Shown here: piece after piece, positions 27,640 through 36,945 of the stretch
How positions within the stretch are numbered: the first letter of the stretch is position 1
How the letters are laid out: every line of letters starts with the position of its first letter
Source: Suttonella sp. R2A3
Lineage (GTDB): Bacteria > Pseudomonadota > Gammaproteobacteria > Cardiobacteriales > Cardiobacteriaceae
NCBI RefSeq assembly: GCF_021513215.1
Contig: NZ_CP090975.1
Span: 48,501 to 112,500, forward strand
DNA: 64,000 nt
Direction of reading: 5' to 3'
Translations under genes and position numbers: made by a program
Notes under the pieces: model-generated
What the model was told of the DNA's origin: nothing
The model's database searches: none
Seen by the model: the letters and a program-made list of their open reading frames with translations, nothing else

Positions 27640-28521
27640 ATGGCGATTACCGCACAAATGGTAAAAGAACTGCGCGAACGTACCGGCGCAGGCATGATGG
27701 AGTGTAAAAAAGCACTCACCGAAACCGGTGGCGATATTGAAGCTGCTATTGAGCACATGCGTAAAACTGGCTTGGCCAAGGCTGAGAAAAAAGCGGGACG
27801 TGTTGCCGCTGAAGGCGCGTTAGTTGTCTCTAGCAGCGATGATGCCAAACAAGTCACCATTTTAGAAGCAAACTGCGAAACCGATTTTGTCGCAATGGGT
27901 GATGACTTTACTGCCTTTGCTAACCGTTTGGCTGATATGGTGCGCACCCAAGGTATTGCTGATGTGGATGCGCTTAATGCGGCTGAATTTGACGCTGGCG
28001 TCAGCGTTGATGAAAAACGTCGTGAATTGATTGCCAAAATTGGTGAAAACATGAACGTGCGCCGTTTTGAAGCGTTGAATGCAAGTGGTGGTGTGATTGG
28101 TTCATACCTGCACGGGCAGAAAATCGGCGTATTAGTGGAAATCAGCAACGACGATCTGGAATTGGCGCGTGATTTGGCGATGCACATCGCCGCGAGCAAT
28201 CCGATTGCTGTGGACGGAGCGTCACTGCCACAAGATTTTATCGACAAAGAAAACGACATCCACCGCGCAAAAGCAGAACAAAGTGGTAAGCCGGCTAACA
28301 TCATTGAAAAAATGGTGGAAGGCGCGATGAAAAAACTTTTTAGTGAAGTTACTTTACTGGGTCAAAAATTCGTCAAGAATCCTGACCAAAGTATTGAACA
28401 ATTGCTCAAAGAAAAAGGCGCTACTGTGGTGCGTTTTGTGCGTTTTGAACTTGGCGAAGGCATCGAAAAAGAATCATCTGATTTCGTTGCTGAAGTGATG
28501 GCGCAAGCAAAAGGCAATTAA
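27640..28521 (+). CDS. tsf: elongation factor Ts
   Basis: Guanine-nucleotide exchange factor for EF-Tu. It starts [20 protein letters not shown], with the conserved N-terminal UBA-like module, and contains [16 protein letters not shown], the EF-Tu contact. The ATG at 27640 is preceded by AGGAGAG and gives 293 residues. An upstream in-frame ATG at 27613 lacks a ribosome site and would add nine non-homologous residues. Confidence 0.97.
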   Translation: MAITAQMVKELRERTGAGMMECKKALTETGGDIEAAIEHMRKTGLAKAEKKAGRVAAEGALVVSSSDDAKQVTILEANCETDFVAMGDDFTAFANRLADMVRTQGIADVDALNAAEFDAGVSVDEKRRELIAKIGENMNVRRFEALNASGGVIGSYLHGQKIGVLVEISNDDLELARDLAMHIAASNPIAVDGASLPQDFIDKENDIHRAKAEQSGKPANIIEKMVEGAMKKLFSEVTLLGQKFVKNPDQSIEQLLKEKGATVVRFVRFELGEGIEKESSDFVAEVMAQAKGN

Positions 28522-28537
28522 CCTTTTGCCCATCTTG

Positions 28538-28566
28538 AAAAACCGCCGTTTATCGGCGGTTTTTTT
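28538..28566 (+). terminator. tsf rho-independent terminator
   Basis: An 11-bp stem (AAAAACCGCCG / CGGCGGTTTTT) with a TTTAT loop runs into a T-tract, 17 bases after the tsf stop. This is a textbook intrinsic terminator separating rpsB-tsf from pyrH. Confidence 0.92.
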
Positions 28567-28766
28567 ATGCCTTGGGGTTGGGTTTGTGTGTGAAGTGTTT
28601 TAAGCGATGAATCAGGATGTATTGCACGGTAATCTGACTTAGAAAATGATTGCTAAAGTGCGTTAACAGGCTTGTGCTAGGTGTTTAAGTTACTTGGTGC
28701 TAAATTTTTTCGGCAAAAAGTAAGAAATGAGGCGATATCGTACACGCATTTTTAAGCCGGCAAAGG

Positions 28767-28772
28767 TATAAT
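28767..28772 (+). promoter_or_regulatory. candidate pyrH promoter -10
   Basis: A perfect TATAAT lies 29 bases before the pyrH ATG and downstream of the tsf terminator, so a promoter is expected here. The -35 is not recognisable. The rest of the gap (28567-28760) shows no ORF or clear structure. Confidence 0.45.
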
Positions 28773-28800
28773 ACGCCCAATTGAATTAAGAGGAATCATC

Positions 28801-29523
28801 ATGCAACAGCAGCAAGCAAGGTATCAGCGCATTCTCTTGAAAATGAGTGGCGAAGCGCTGATGGGCGAGCAGTCGTTTGGCTTAGATGCTAAGGTGGTGG
28901 GGCGTATTGCCAAAGAGGTCAAAACGCTCAATCAGGCCGGTGTGGAAGTGGCAATCGTCATCGGTGGTGGGAATTTGTTCCGTGGCGCGCAATTGGCCGC
29001 TTTAGGTATGGAACGCGTCACCGGCGATAATATGGGTATGCTCGCGACAGTCATGAATGCACTGGCGTTACAAGATGCGATGGAGCAGATTCATATGGAC
29101 GTGCGTGTGATGTCGGCATTGCGTATTGATCAAGTGTGTGAACGTTTTATCCGCCGTCGCGCGATTCGCCATCTAGAGAAAAAACGAGTGGTTATTTGTG
29201 CTGCCGGCACGGGCAACCCGTTTTTCACCACCGATTCCGCGGCCAGTTTGCGTGCGATTGAGTTAGAAGTTGATGCGATGCTTAAAGCGACAAAAGTCGA
29301 TGGTATTTATTCCAAAGACCCCAAACAACATGTTGATGCGGTAAAATATGACCGTTTAAGCTATCAGCAAGTACTCACTGATGGTTTACAAGTTATGGAT
29401 GCGACCTCGATTGTGATGTGTCGTGATAATCAAATGCCGTTGGTGGTGTTTGATATGACCCAGCCCGATGAAATTGTACGTGCCGTATTCGATGAAGACG
29501 TTGGCACAGTCGTACACGCTTAA
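28801..29523 (+). CDS. pyrH: UMP kinase
   Basis: Hexameric bacterial UMP kinase of the amino-acid-kinase fold, with no P-loop. The 240 residues contain [37 protein letters not shown] and [18 protein letters not shown], all diagnostic. RBS AAGAGGA precedes the ATG. It is followed by frr after 9 bases. Confidence 0.98.
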   Translation: MQQQQARYQRILLKMSGEALMGEQSFGLDAKVVGRIAKEVKTLNQAGVEVAIVIGGGNLFRGAQLAALGMERVTGDNMGMLATVMNALALQDAMEQIHMDVRVMSALRIDQVCERFIRRRAIRHLEKKRVVICAAGTGNPFFTTDSAASLRAIELEVDAMLKATKVDGIYSKDPKQHVDAVKYDRLSYQQVLTDGLQVMDATSIVMCRDNQMPLVVFDMTQPDEIVRAVFDEDVGTVVHA

Positions 29524-29532
29524 GGAGAAAAA

Positions 29533-30090
29533 ATGTTACAGGAAATTCAAAAAGATGCTGCGAGCCGTATGGATAAATCGGTTGCTTCGCTAGAAAACGA
29601 CTTGAGCAAAATCCGCACCGGACGGGCGCATACCAGTTTATTGGATCATGTCGAAGTGGAATATTATGGCGCGATGGTGCCTTTGTCACAGGCAGCGAAT
29701 GTCTCAGTGGCTGATTACCGCACTTTGATCATCCAAATCTGGGAAAAAGATATGGTGAAAGTGATCGAGAAGGCGTTAATCAACTCTGATCTAGGCCTCA
29801 CACCGAATACCGCTGGGCAAAATATTCACATCAATTTGCCGCCTTTGACTGAAGAGCGTCGTAAAGAAATGGTGAAAATTGTCCGTCATGAAGGCGAACA
29901 AGGAAAAGTCGCGGTGCGTAATATTCGTCGTGATGCTAACCAACACATTAAGCAACTGGTTGCTGATAAAGAAATTTCTGAAGATGACGAGCGTCGTGCT
30001 GAAGCAGATATTCAAAAGCTCACCGATCAACACATCGATAAAATCGATGCGTTGCTCGATGAAAAAGAACAGGAATTGATGGAAGTTTAA
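29533..30090 (+). CDS. frr: ribosome recycling factor
   Basis: Works with EF-G to split post-termination ribosomes. At 185 residues it is identical in length to E. coli RRF. Typical sequences are [30 protein letters not shown] and [19 protein letters not shown] lies just before the ATG. uppS begins on the last base of its stop. Confidence 0.98.
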   Translation: MLQEIQKDAASRMDKSVASLENDLSKIRTGRAHTSLLDHVEVEYYGAMVPLSQAANVSVADYRTLIIQIWEKDMVKVIEKALINSDLGLTPNTAGQNIHINLPPLTEERRKEMVKIVRHEGEQGKVAVRNIRRDANQHIKQLVADKEISEDDERRAEADIQKLTDQHIDKIDALLDEKEQELMEV

Positions 30091-30815
30091 TGGTCGGGGA
30101 TGCTGTGATAGCGCCGAGCCATGTGGCTATTATCATGGATGGCAATGGCCGTTGGGCAAAGGCGCGCAAACGACCGCGTGTTTTTGGCCATCGTGCCGGA
30201 CGTGATGCGGTGGATCGTAGTATCGAAGCGTGTGTCGAGGCGGGCGTTAACACGCTGACCCTGTTTGCTTTTTCAACCGAAAATTGGCGGCGACCTGCTT
30301 CTGAAGTCTCTGTTTTGATGGAACTCATGGGTAAGGCGCTGCGTGAGTATGTGCCAAAGCTGATTGATCACGGCGTGGCGCTCGAAGTGCTTGGTGCACG
30401 TGAAGGGCTTTCACAAACGTTGTGTGCGCAAATTGATGCTGCCGAAGAAAAGACAGCGCAGGGTCAAAAGATGCGTTTGGTATTAGCGCTCAATTATAGT
30501 GGTCATTGGGCGTTACATCAGGCAGCGGTGAATTTGGCGCAAGCCAGGCTCGATGATCAAACACTGGGTGAACTTGATGAAGCTGCGTTTGCGGCGTATT
30601 TGCCCAAACCTCATTTGCCACCGGTCGATTTGTTGATCCGTACCAGTGGTGAACAACGTATCAGTAATTTCCTGCTCTGGGAACTGGCTTACGCTGAACT
30701 TTATTTTACGGACACGTTGTGGCCGGACTTTGACGCCCAGACGTTACACGATGCATTTGCTGCTTATCATGCACGCGAGCGACGTTTTGGCTGCCTACCG
30801 CAGCAGGAGAATTAA
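30090..30815 (+). CDS. uppS: undecaprenyl diphosphate synthase
   Basis: Cis-prenyltransferase making the C55 lipid carrier for peptidoglycan and other envelope polymers. The 241 residues carry AIIMDGNGRWAKARKRPRVF (catalytic Asp and pyrophosphate loop), GHRAGRDAVDRS, FAFSTENWRRP, and RTSGEQRISNFLLWELAYAE. The start overlaps the frr stop by one base, and cdsA follows immediately. Confidence 0.98.
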   Translation: MVGDAVIAPSHVAIIMDGNGRWAKARKRPRVFGHRAGRDAVDRSIEACVEAGVNTLTLFAFSTENWRRPASEVSVLMELMGKALREYVPKLIDHGVALEVLGAREGLSQTLCAQIDAAEEKTAQGQKMRLVLALNYSGHWALHQAAVNLAQARLDDQTLGELDEAAFAAYLPKPHLPPVDLLIRTSGEQRISNFLLWELAYAELYFTDTLWPDFDAQTLHDAFAAYHARERRFGCLPQQEN

Positions 30816-31657
30816 ATGCTCAAACAACGGATCATAACCGCGCTTATCGCCGGTTTGCTTTTTATTGCGGTTAATTTGTTGGTCCATCATAGTGTGTGGA
30901 TGGTGTTCTGGGCGGCATTAATATCGCTGGCAGCGTATGAAACCGCACGGCTAGTGCCTTTAGTGGATAAACAGCGCTTGGGTTTTGTTGCCATCAATGC
31001 ACTGCTGGCGTTGTTGGCTATCGCGATAGGCTTGTATCATCCAAACACAAAGCTTTATACCTTCTTTCAACTGCTACTGTGGTTTGCAGCGTTGCTTTGG
31101 TTGAGCGTGGTGCCTTGGCAATTAAGCGTCTACGCCCAAAAGGGCCGCTTAAGTTTGTCGGAAGAGCCTTTGGCGTTGCTCAACACCATCTTTTTCTGTG
31201 CTTTTGCTTTTGCGGTGGCGATGTGTTGGCGCGAGATCGGCGGATTGAAGCTGCTAGGTTTGTTTGTTCTAGTGTGGTGTAACGATATTGGCGCCTATTT
31301 TGCCGGCAAATATTTAGGTAAACACTCGCTTGCTAAAGCGATCAGCCCCAATAAAACCCTTGAAGGCTTCATTGGCGGCTGGGTATTCAGTATGATCTGC
31401 GCGGTTATTTACGCGCTAATATTTAACCTGCCAGTTTTTGTGTTTAACCTGCCTATTGGCTTGGTGTCGTTTGTCGTCTTCAGCGCTTTGGTGCTTGCTT
31501 TTGCCCCCATCGGGGATCTATGGGAAAGTACACTAAAACGCCAAGCAGGGTCAAAGACAGTGGTCGCATCCTGCCCAGCCATGGTGGTCTGCTCGATCGG
31601 ATCGATAGCTGGCTGCCGAGTTTGGTGTTTTGGGCAATTTTGCTGGGCAGCCAATAA
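30816..31657 (+). CDS. cdsA: CdsA, CDP-diglyceride synthase, with a one-base frameshift
   Basis: Integral membrane enzyme making CDP-diacylglycerol, the precursor of all phospholipids. The first 247 codons read normally, with several membrane segments and the start of the CDS signature STLKRQAGSK. At 31553-31556 the frame breaks by one base. In the -1 frame the signature continues as DSGRILPSHGGLLDRID and a last hydrophobic segment, ending at 31657, one base into rseP. Restoring one A in the AAA run gives about 280 residues, near the E. coli length. As written, frame 1 runs on to unrelated residues and ends at 31721. An essential gene makes a sequence error the likeliest cause. Confidence 0.9.
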
Positions 31658-33006
31658 TGACCGTATTTTTTGGCATACTCGGTTTTATCATCACCATCGG
31701 TCTGTTGGTGGTGATTCATGAATATGGTCATTTCTGGGTTGCGCGCCGTTTTGATGTCAAAATCCTGCGTTTTTCTCTTGGTTTTGGTAAGCCACTATTA
31801 AGTTGGCGTGGAAAACGCGATGGCACGCTGTATACGCTTGCGCCGATTCCGCTTGGTGGCTTTGTGCAGATGTATGATGAGGAAGACGACAAATCAGTTA
31901 ATGAAGCCGACCGACACCGCACTTTTGCCAGCAAAGCGCCATGGCAACGCTTTCTCATTGCTTTTGCTGGCCCTGCTGTTAACCTGATTTTTGCTGTGCT
32001 CGCCTTTGCGGCGCTGTTTATGGTCGGTGTCGATGGTATTCGTCCGCAAGTAGCACATATTGCTGAAAATACACTTGCCGCGGAATCTGGATTGCAAACA
32101 GGCGACGTATTAACCGCAATCGATGGCAAAACGGTTAAGCTCGGTATTGATGCACATGTTGCACTGGTGGGTGCGCCACGCGAACTTGTCACGTTAGAGT
32201 ACCTTGGTGCAGAGGGTCAACCAGGCCAGGCAACCCTTGATCTAAGCTCATTGCGTGCTGGTGATGAACTCGATATGGCGAATGCAACAGGGCTCTATTT
32301 GGTTGATGAGTGGTTCCCGGCAACCGTTGGAGAGGTGGTAGAAAATTCACCAGCAGATGTGATTGGGTTACAAGCAGGAGATCAAATTATCTCGATTAAC
32401 GACGATGGCCCCATGGATTTACTCAGCGCCCATCGCTGGATTGGTGCGCATCCTGATGCTGATGTACGCCTTGTTATCTTACACAATGGTCAATCTCAAA
32501 CGCTTTCAGGACAGCTGGGGCAGCAAACTCAAGATGGTGACGCAGTTGGATTTCTAGGTATTCGCTGGTTGAGTCCGGATTTTTCCGAGTATCGGACAAC
32601 CGAACGTTATGGGTTTGTGAGTGCGTTAGGCAAAGGGGTTGATAAAACGCTGTATTACACACAACTCACTTTTAATATGTTTGCTCGTTTGATCAAAGGA
32701 CAAGTCTCGATCGATAATATCGGAGGGCCGCTGACGATTGGTGATGCGGCAGGTAAAACCTTGCAATACGGCTGGGATGTGTTTTTGAACTTTTTAGGGA
32801 TTGTTAGTCTGTCGTTAGCCGCAATCAACTTATTACCCATTCCGATGCTTGATGGCGGGCATATGCTGCTCAGTGCGATCGAAATGGTTCGTGGCAAACC
32901 GCTTAGCGAACGCGCGATGACTTGGGTGATGAATGTCGGTAAATTCGTGGTGCTTGGGTTTATGGCGTTTGTGATTATCAATGATTTCCACCGCTACTTA
33001 TTTTAA
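31657..33006 (+). CDS. rseP: RseP, site-2 intramembrane protease
   Basis: Zinc intramembrane protease that cleaves anti-sigma-E (RseA) and signal-peptide remnants. From the ATG at 31657 it has 449 residues. HEYGH at 21-25 lies in the first membrane helix and the LDGGH motif is in the third. Two PDZ-like domains are in the periplasmic section (one contains GLQTGDVLTAIDGK, the other GLQAGDQIISIND). A TTG at 31630 would add nine residues and is not preferred. It follows cdsA directly. dxr, often between them, and bamA, often after, are absent. Confidence 0.96.
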   Translation: MTVFFGILGFIITIGLLVVIHEYGHFWVARRFDVKILRFSLGFGKPLLSWRGKRDGTLYTLAPIPLGGFVQMYDEEDDKSVNEADRHRTFASKAPWQRFLIAFAGPAVNLIFAVLAFAALFMVGVDGIRPQVAHIAENTLAAESGLQTGDVLTAIDGKTVKLGIDAHVALVGAPRELVTLEYLGAEGQPGQATLDLSSLRAGDELDMANATGLYLVDEWFPATVGEVVENSPADVIGLQAGDQIISINDDGPMDLLSAHRWIGAHPDADVRLVILHNGQSQTLSGQLGQQTQDGDAVGFLGIRWLSPDFSEYRTTERYGFVSALGKGVDKTLYYTQLTFNMFARLIKGQVSIDNIGGPLTIGDAAGKTLQYGWDVFLNFLGIVSLSLAAINLLPIPMLDGGHMLLSAIEMVRGKPLSERAMTWVMNVGKFVVLGFMAFVIINDFHRYLF

Positions 33007-33051
33007 TATAATTTCCTAACAGTCAGGATTTATCCACGCTGTATCGTGATT

Positions 33052-33069
33052 AGCAAGCATCAGCTTGCT
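33052..33069 (+). terminator. weak hairpin after rseP
   Basis: AGCAAGC / GCTTGCT form a 7-bp stem with a 4-base loop, followed by TCTCTCTT. It may end the uppS-cdsA-rseP transcript, but the T-tract is broken. Confidence 0.4.
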
Positions 33070-33087
33070 TCTCTCTTGTCAGGCTCA

Positions 33088-33116
33088 CTTACATTACGCG
33101 GTTTTCTTGCTATCAT
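33088..33116 (+). promoter_or_regulatory. candidate uvrD promoter
   Basis: CTTACA (33088-33093) and TATCAT (33111-33116) are 17 bases apart, and the start codon is 52 bases further on. No LexA-type palindrome was seen, although uvrD is SOS-regulated in E. coli. Confidence 0.4.
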
Positions 33117-33167
33117 GCACCTTCAAACAAACCCTAAGATGCTATTGGCAAAAGGTAAGAGATCAGC

Positions 33168-35339
33168 GTGGATGTTAGCGAGATTTTAGACGGTTTAAAC
33201 GATGCACAGCGCGAGGCGGTAACCAGCGAAAACCGTGCCATTCGGGTGATTGCTGGTGCGGGCAGTGGTAAAACACGGGTACTGGTGCAGCGCATGCAGT
33301 GGTTGATGGCCGTTGATGGGCTTTCGCCTTATGGGTTACTCGCGTTAACCTTTACCAATAAAGCGGCGCGCGAGATGCGCCAGCGTCTCGAAACCTCCCT
33401 CGGTCGACCTTTAGGCCAGCTGTGGATGGGCACGTTCCATAGTATTTGTCACCGAATCCTGCGTCGTCACGCGCCACGTATGAATTGGCCCGCACAATTT
33501 GTGATTATGGATAGCGATGATCAAATACGGATGATACGTCGCATGATGCGTGCGCGTGATTGGGATGAATCAGTTAAAAAGCCTAAAGAAATGGCCTGGC
33601 AGATTAACGCGTATAAAGAAGAAGGCTTACGCGCTGATGATGTGCCGATCTCTACCTATCCGATCGATATGGCGATCCGTGAATTCTATCAAGATTATGA
33701 ACGCACTTGTGTGGCGCAAGGCACGATGGATTTTGCCGAACTGTTGCTACTCACCGTCGAGTTACTTCAGCAGCATGACGATGTGCGCGCGGATTATCAA
33801 CGCCGTTTTCAAGCGGTGCTCGTCGATGAGTTTCAAGACAGCAATACCCTACAATTTCGTTTGGTTGAACTACTGAGTGCCGGTGGCGCGCAATTGTTCG
33901 TGGTTGGCGATGATGATCAATCGATTTACGGCTGGCGTGGTGCACGGGTTGAGAATATCCTCTCGCTTGAGCAAGATTTTCCTGAATTGCATACCGTACG
34001 GTTAGAACAAAATTACCGCTCGACGCAAACCATTTTAAGTGCGGCGAATGCAGTAATTGCAAAAAATACCGCACGCTTAGGTAAAACGCTTTGGAGTGCC
34101 GGAGCAGAAGGTGAAGCGGTCAAAATTTATCCCGCAATTAATGAATACGATGAAGCACGTTATGTGGCCGATCAGATTCAGTCATGGGTAAATGGCGGTG
34201 GTCGTTATAGCGAGTGTGCGATTTTGTATCGCTCAAATGCCCAGTCACGGGTATTTGAAGAGGTGCTGGTGCAAAATCAATTGCCGTATCGCGTCTATGG
34301 GGGCTTGCGCTTTTTTGAGCGCGCAGAGGTTAAAGACGCACTGGCGTATCTGCGCTTAAGCCAGCACAGCGATGATGATGGCGCGTTGGAACGGGTGATT
34401 AATACACCGACACGTGGTATTGGCGCGAAAACAGTCGCTCAGGTGCGGGATTTAGCAAGACAAGGCACTTGCTCGATGTGGTCGATTATCGCCAACCCCG
34501 AGCTGCGTCAGCGCCATTTTACGTCTCGCGCGCAATCTGCATTAGCAAATTTTGTTGATTTAATGAGTGAGATGCAAAGTCGGTTGACTGATGAGCGCAG
34601 CGTCAAAAAAGCGCTACAAATCGCGGTTCATGATAGTGGTTTATATACCATGCACGAAACCAGCGGCAAAGAAGAAGCCGAGGCGCGTAAAGATAACCTT
34701 GATGAATTAATCAACGCAGGAAGCTATGCGGATATGAGTACAGACCCTGATAGCGATCGGCTGATGGATTTTCTCGCTGATGCTGCGCTTGATGCTGGCG
34801 ATGATCAGGCAGAAGAGGGCAGCGATAGCATCCAGATGATGACCTTGCACAGCGCGAAAGGGTTGGAGTTTCCTAATGTGTTTATCGTCGGGATGGAAGA
34901 GAATATTTTCCCGAGTTTCCGCTCGATTGAGAACCCACAACGCTTGGAAGAAGAACGGCGCCTGGCGTATGTCGGGATGACCCGTGCTGAGCAATGCTTA
35001 ACCCTGTGTTTTGCGGAGCGGCGGCGTTGGCAAGGGATGGATACCTACCCACAACCTTCTCGATTTATCCATGAAATCCCTGAAGATTTAGTGCATTCGG
35101 TGCGTCCGATGGTTTTTGCTGGTATCAGTGCGGCGCGAGGGTCAGCTCAAACCATGGCCACCGTGAACGATGAGCATGGGACGTTCAGGCATGGTGAAAT
35201 GGTGCGCCATCCTAAATACGGTGAAGGGTGCGTAATGCTGCTTGAAGGCGATGGGGCGCATGCCCGTGCCTTGGTCAATTTTGCTTCGGTAGGTGAAAAA
35301 TGGCTGGTGCTAGCGTTTGCTAAGCTAGAGCGCGCATGA
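33168..35339 (+). CDS. uvrD: UvrD, DNA helicase II
   Basis: 3'-5' SF1 helicase of nucleotide-excision and mismatch repair. It has 723 residues, E. coli 720, and starts with MDVSEILDGLNDAQREAV as in UvrD rather than Rep. Visible motifs are AGAGSGKTRV (Walker A, 29-38), VDEFQDSN, GDDDQSIYGWRGA, QNYRSTQTIL, MTLHSAKGLEFPNVFI and AYVGMTRAE. The C-terminal KYGEG... VNFASVGEKWLVLAFAKLE tail matches UvrD. The start is GTG with a loose AAAGG upstream. The next gene overlaps its stop. Confidence 0.96.
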   Translation: MDVSEILDGLNDAQREAVTSENRAIRVIAGAGSGKTRVLVQRMQWLMAVDGLSPYGLLALTFTNKAAREMRQRLETSLGRPLGQLWMGTFHSICHRILRRHAPRMNWPAQFVIMDSDDQIRMIRRMMRARDWDESVKKPKEMAWQINAYKEEGLRADDVPISTYPIDMAIREFYQDYERTCVAQGTMDFAELLLLTVELLQQHDDVRADYQRRFQAVLVDEFQDSNTLQFRLVELLSAGGAQLFVVGDDDQSIYGWRGARVENILSLEQDFPELHTVRLEQNYRSTQTILSAANAVIAKNTARLGKTLWSAGAEGEAVKIYPAINEYDEARYVADQIQSWVNGGGRYSECAILYRSNAQSRVFEEVLVQNQLPYRVYGGLRFFERAEVKDALAYLRLSQHSDDDGALERVINTPTRGIGAKTVAQVRDLARQGTCSMWSIIANPELRQRHFTSRAQSALANFVDLMSEMQSRLTDERSVKKALQIAVHDSGLYTMHETSGKEEAEARKDNLDELINAGSYADMSTDPDSDRLMDFLADAALDAGDDQAEEGSDSIQMMTLHSAKGLEFPNVFIVGMEENIFPSFRSIENPQRLEEERRLAYVGMTRAEQCLTLCFAERRRWQGMDTYPQPSRFIHEIPEDLVHSVRPMVFAGISAARGSAQTMATVNDEHGTFRHGEMVRHPKYGEGCVMLLEGDGAHARALVNFASVGEKWLVLAFAKLERA

Positions 35340-36142
35340 CTTGGTGGTGGATACTCTATCTGTTACTCATTGCGCTCGCGCTTTACGCGCTGGTATGGCT
35401 GATCGCCTATTACTACTTGGCGCCGCGTCTGTCTTTTCGTCCGCCACCGATCAGTCAAGCGGTTGGTGAGGATACGTTCTGGCTGACTCATGAAAATGGC
35501 GCGCGTATTGAAGTGTGTTGGTTTGCACGTGAGCGCGCTGATCATGGAGTAATTTTTTACCAGCACGGCAACGCTGAATTATTGAGCGATATTCACCCGC
35601 GCCTACACTATTTAAGCGAGATCACGCAAATGGCGGTGTTTGCCTATGAATATCGCGGTTATGGCTATAGCGATGGACGTGCGACGTTGGCTAATATGCA
35701 ACAGGACGCGTTACTTGCCTGGGATTATCTGATTCAGCAAGGTTATAAGGCAACTAATGTGATCGTTTACGGACGGTCGCTAGGCAGCAGCAATGCCACA
35801 TTGATTACCAACCGTAAACAGCCGTTGCGTGCGATGATCCTTGAAGTGCCGATGTGGGATGCGTTTCGTATTTATGCCGATTTATTTTGGACTTGGCGCA
35901 GCCATTTAGAAAATGGTCGACGGATTAGTACCATCTCTGTGCCTACCCTGATCTTATACGCTAAAGACGATGCTTTGATCCGCCCGTGGCATTCGAGCGC
36001 TTTGTTGAAAGCCAGTGTGGCATCGATCAAGCAACGGGTGGGGTTTTCGTGTGCACACGCAGAGATTCCCGAGCAAGTCGACTATCATCAGACGCTAAAC
36101 GCATTTTTAGACACACTCCCTCATAAGGCAAGCGCACCATGA
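35336..36142 (+). CDS. alpha/beta hydrolase with N-terminal membrane anchor
   Basis: 268 residues. A strong hydrophobic segment at about 3-28 looks like an uncleaved signal anchor. The rest resembles Bem46/ABHD13-type serine hydrolases: the oxyanion strip YQHGNAE, YRGYGYSDG, the nucleophile elbow YGRSLGS, a late acid in AKDDALI, and a histidine near the C-terminus (CAHAE or VDYHQ). The substrate is unknown, probably an ester or thioester at the membrane. Its ATG overlaps the uvrD stop (ATGA), so expression is coupled to uvrD. Confidence 0.8.
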   Translation: MTWWWILYLLLIALALYALVWLIAYYYLAPRLSFRPPPISQAVGEDTFWLTHENGARIEVCWFARERADHGVIFYQHGNAELLSDIHPRLHYLSEITQMAVFAYEYRGYGYSDGRATLANMQQDALLAWDYLIQQGYKATNVIVYGRSLGSSNATLITNRKQPLRAMILEVPMWDAFRIYADLFWTWRSHLENGRRISTISVPTLILYAKDDALIRPWHSSALLKASVASIKQRVGFSCAHAEIPEQVDYHQTLNAFLDTLPHKASAP

Positions 36143-36945
36143 ATATTCTTGAACCGAGCCAGTCTGCTTGGGCAACCATTATTGTGGTCCATGGGATCGG
36201 TGAACATAGCGGCCGCTATCAAGCGCTCAGTGAATGGTTGGCTAAGCAAGGTTTACGGGTGTGTCGCTATGATCATTATGGTCATGGTCAGGCAAGCGGA
36301 AAGCGCGGCAGTATCGAGTACCAAACGCAGTTGCGTGAGGATTTACTCTGCCATGTTCGAGCGTTAGCTGAGCGTTATCACGAACCCTTGTTGTTACTCG
36401 GTCACAGTATGGGTGGTTTGATTGTTCTTGACGCAGCATTGAGTGATGGCGAAGGTATTTCTGGTGTGATTGCTTTATCGCCGGCCATTCGTGTTACGGC
36501 TAACCCATTGCAGCGTTGGTTATTGCCGGTATTGCGCCGCATTCTGCCCAATATCTCTCTACCCACCATGTTGCCACCATCAGGCATCAGTCATGATCCG
36601 GCGGTGGTAGCAGCGTATGCACAGGATCCACTCGTTCATGATCGAATTACACCCACGTTAGCGCACTATATACTCAACGCGGGTGCGCGTGTGCTCAAAG
36701 CAGCACAGCATTGGCAACTGCCGACCTTACTGCTTTATGCGGGTGCGGATCAATTGGTTGATCCAACGGGAAGTGGTGATTTTTTAGAGCGCGCATCAAA
36801 AGATAAGGTTCGGGGTGTGTGTTTTCCTGAGGCTTATCATGAACTACACCACGAACCCGATACTACTGAATTCTATACAGCGCTTGAACACTGGCTTGGC
36901 GCGCATAGAAACCGCTTACAACAAAGAGACGAGGCTGATGTTTGA
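36139..36945 (+). CDS. alpha/beta hydrolase, monoacylglycerol-lipase-like
   Basis: 268 residues of the Hydrolase_4 (lysophospholipase / monoglyceride lipase) type, without a signal sequence. The oxyanion stretch VVHGIGEHSGRYQALSEWL, YDHYGHGQASGKRG, the nucleophile elbow LLGHSMGGLIVLDAA (serine about 90), GADQLVD (acid) and YHELHHEPD (histidine) are all visible. It probably hydrolyses monoacylglycerols or lysolipids. The start overlaps the preceding hydrolase by four bases and its stop is shared with argE. Confidence 0.85.
   Translation: MNILEPSQSAWATIIVVHGIGEHSGRYQALSEWLAKQGLRVCRYDHYGHGQASGKRGSIEYQTQLREDLLCHVRALAERYHEPLLLLGHSMGGLIVLDAALSDGEGISGVIALSPAIRVTANPLQRWLLPVLRRILPNISLPTMLPPSGISHDPAVVAAYAQDPLVHDRITPTLAHYILNAGARVLKAAQHWQLPTLLLYAGADQLVDPTGSGDFLERASKDKVRGVCFPEAYHELHHEPDTTEFYTALEHWLGAHRNRLQQRDEADV

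Noticed and set aside
31550..31660. Programmed -1 frameshifting in cdsA
   Set aside because: No slippery heptamer and no obvious downstream stimulatory hairpin; a lost A is simpler. Kept as a finding about sequence accuracy.
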